In this document: positions 63,301 through 64,000 of the stretch, piece by piece | How positions within the stretch are numbered: position 1 is the first letter of the stretch | How the letters are laid out: the number at the start of each line of letters is the position of its first letter | Assembly: GCA_003987725.1 (NCBI GenBank) | Contig: RXJH01000008.1 | Span: 124,001-188,000, forward strand | Source of the DNA: Hyphomicrobium sp. | GTDB taxonomy: Bacteria; Pseudomonadota; Alphaproteobacteria; Rhizobiales; Hyphomicrobiaceae | Length of the DNA stretch: 64,000 bases | Direction: 5' to 3' | Notes under the pieces: model-generated | Databases searched by the model: none | Seen by the model: only the letters and a program-made list of their open reading frames with translations | What the model was told of the DNA's origin: nothing | Made by a program: the position numbers and the translations under genes

Positions 63301-64000
63301 CGGTGTCATGGAGATCGGCGCGGTGCGCATCGGAGCGCGAAGCTTCATCGGCAACAGTGCGCTCATCCCGGGCGGACATGCCGTTGGCGACAACGCGCTG
63401 ATCGGCGTGGCTTCGACCCCTCCCGCGAACGTCGCGGAAATTCCGGACAATACGCGTTGGCTGGGCTCGCCTGGCTTTGCCCTACCGCAAACGCAGCGCA
63501 ACGTCTGCTTCAACGAAACGGAGATATTCAAGCCTACGCTCTCCGCACGCATCGCGAGAACGATAACCGATACGCTGCGTGTGTTGTTGCCGGGCTTCAT
63601 TATCGCCGCGGAAGGCGTCGCGTTCGCAACCTATCTCGTGATGGGCTATCACGCCCTGCCCTTCTGGGTCGTCATCGCCGGCATTCCTTTTGTCGTATCG
63701 GCGACCGCGGCCGGATCGATTTTGGCCAGCGCCCTCATCAAGAGTCTGTTCATCGGCCGCATAACGCCGACGGTAAAACCGCTCTGGTGCAGGTTTATCT
63801 GGAACAACGAGCTCGTGAATGGTGTCTACGAAACAGTGGCTGCCACGACCATGACGCCGTTGATGGGCACACCCTTCATCGCATCGGCTTTGCGCCTGAT
63901 GGGCTGCAAGATCGGCAAGTGGTGCTATCTCGAAACCACGCTCTTCTCGGAATTCGATCTCGTCGAGATCGGTGACCGCGCGTGCCTGAACATCGGCGCG
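60245..64000 (+). CDS. Pls/PosA-type non-ribosomal peptide synthetase (3' end outside window)
   Basis: At least 1252 residues, open to the window end. GTG 60245 has GAGGA six bases upstream. Residues 25-510 are an adenylation domain: A3 YTSGSTG (175), A4 FDASVEE (220), A5 NTYGPTE (307), A8 DDQVKIRGFRIE (about 414) and A10 SGKVDRK with Lys504. The A7 motif is YRTYDHV rather than YRTGDLV; Asp is kept. The carrier domain has GGHSL with Ser561. After about residue 630 come membrane segments alternating with hexapeptide-repeat-like strands (GAKIGRN, AIGENCFVGM, GAKIGAG), the terminal region of poly-lysine synthetase-like enzymes. No condensation or thioesterase domain is seen before the edge. The amino acid is unknown. 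Confidence 0.93.
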   Translation, partial: MSVFEPSWHSLKTERSREPRLVHHYFELQAQRQPDHPAIEFAGETLTYEELDCAANRVANYLASCGIGAEDLVGIYLKKSPHLYAAILGILKAGAAYVPIDPRSPLERIRAIEDDAKLRMIISEDALARAIEGNVATPLLLVDRDGYVVAEQPAELVDSLRNAEIAPNALSYIIYTSGSTGRPKGVMIEHRNVVAFVKSLRSVYKITADDRVYQGFSTAFDASVEEIWAAFSRGGTLVVPSEDVERSPSDVAQFIDDMQITYFSTVPTMLAMIDRDLPTVTTLILGGEACSQELVTRWARPGRRMLNTYGPTEATVVATWHECVSGEPVAIGKPLPGYSTHVLDESLQPVAPGESGELFIGGAGVGRGYMNLQALTEQRFMADTFEPEKNGRLYRTYDHVRLGHEGELYFLGRLDDQVKIRGFRIELSEIEAVMIEHPQIKAAAVAVIETGDIKELAAYVVCHGASESLDRQALDELLRSRVPAYMVPQYLDVIDELPMTTSGKVDRKALPKPKTLLKGAGNIVAPATDLETRIARAWAEAFRLESISVTDDFFLDLGGHSLLASRCASLVREAIPRAQISVRDFYEHRSVRALASVLESRLSEANAENPGRANVSEKAFKRVHPLMRWTCVSLQAVSVAIYYVILSSPVAYIVLMATAATDGKITWTEAAQISTLVGFAIWPSMLFLSIALKWLVIGRFKPGRYPLWSFYYFRWWLVTRFQALSWAEMFAGTPLMSLYWRAMGAKIGRNVNISTSLCGAFDLVSIGQGSSIGLETQILGYRVEDGYLVIEPVAIGENCFVGMHCSLGLGTSMGNGARLDDMSSLPDGTEMTSYECRRGSPALLAEVSVPEAKSPPPSLLRAFSFGALHLALIYVMGYFLIATIIPSAIIIFAGLSIAGPIGGAIGAFLAVPVGILTYALGAIALVALLQSSEAGRIPVYSLAYVRHWFVSYLLTNTKTILLPVYATVYCPPFLRALGAKIGAGSEVSTVSHITPNLLEVGEGSFLADACLVGGHRINDGVMEIGAVRIGARSFIGNSALIPGGHAVGDNALIGVASTPPANVAEIPDNTRWLGSPGFALPQTQRNVCFNETEIFKPTLSARIARTITDTLRVLLPGFIIAAEGVAFATYLVMGYHALPFWVVIAGIPFVVSATAAGSILASALIKSLFIGRITPTVKPLWCRFIWNNELVNGVYETVAATTMTPLMGTPFIASALRLMGCKIGKWCYLETTLFSEFDLVEIGDRACLNIGA

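Overview
The window looks like chromosome of a GC-rich alphaproteobacterium of the Hyphomicrobiales, probably close to Hyphomicrobium. The evidence is the parA-parB / holA-lptE-leuS neighbourhood, the mdh-sucCDAB-lpdA block, the rhizobial-type ExoF-like export protein and the general protein style. The genus is inference; there is no rRNA gene here to test it.

Layout. 1-9 kb: chromosome partitioning (parA, cut by the window start, and parB), hisE-coaA, a small DNA-binding protein gene with its own terminator, a PfkB sugar/nucleoside kinase, and the minus-strand run leuS-lptE-holA. 9-18 kb: mixed housekeeping and accessory genes: a GlcG/HbpS-like protein, a YggS-type PLP protein, a lone GT2 glycosyltransferase, an unrecognised protein, PPK2, an aldo/keto reductase, a secreted CHAP-like protein, a 41-residue lysine/alanine-rich protein, a GNAT acetyltransferase and zapE. 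18.6-29 kb: the TCA-cycle block mdh, sucC, sucD, sucA, sucB, a small exported protein and lpdA, with a 2OG-Fe(II) oxygenase gene inverted between mdh and sucC. 29-42 kb: a minus-strand run tal, FAD oxidase, xerC, TraB/GumN; priA facing away; gshB with an exported protein; a HEPN-like protein of lower GC; comM; a KTSC protein; the minus-strand run yggT, DUF167, folD; and tRNA-Ala(CGC).

42-43.26 kb is an AT-richer stretch with no convincing gene. It leads into a tightly packed plus-strand exopolysaccharide operon (43.26-56.6 kb): ExoF-like export protein, two GT2 and two GT4 glycosyltransferases, a large GT-C/polymerase-like membrane protein, a DUF1616-like membrane protein, a GINT1-like beta-propeller protein, a flippase, a secreted GH5 glycosidase and a methyltransferase. 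Most gene junctions overlap, so these genes are probably translated together. No initiating sugar-phosphate transferase and no tyrosine-kinase copolymerase is seen.

57-64 kb holds small exported proteins, a 51-residue proline-rich protein, a periplasmic VOC protein and an exported M23-like peptidase. The last unit is a phosphopantetheinyl transferase whose 3' end overlaps a gene for a Pls/PosA-type non-ribosomal peptide synthetase. That gene is still open at the window end (at least 1252 residues): adenylation domain, carrier domain, then membrane segments mixed with hexapeptide-repeat-like regions, with no classical condensation domain. It is the strongest candidate for an undescribed biosynthetic system in the window.
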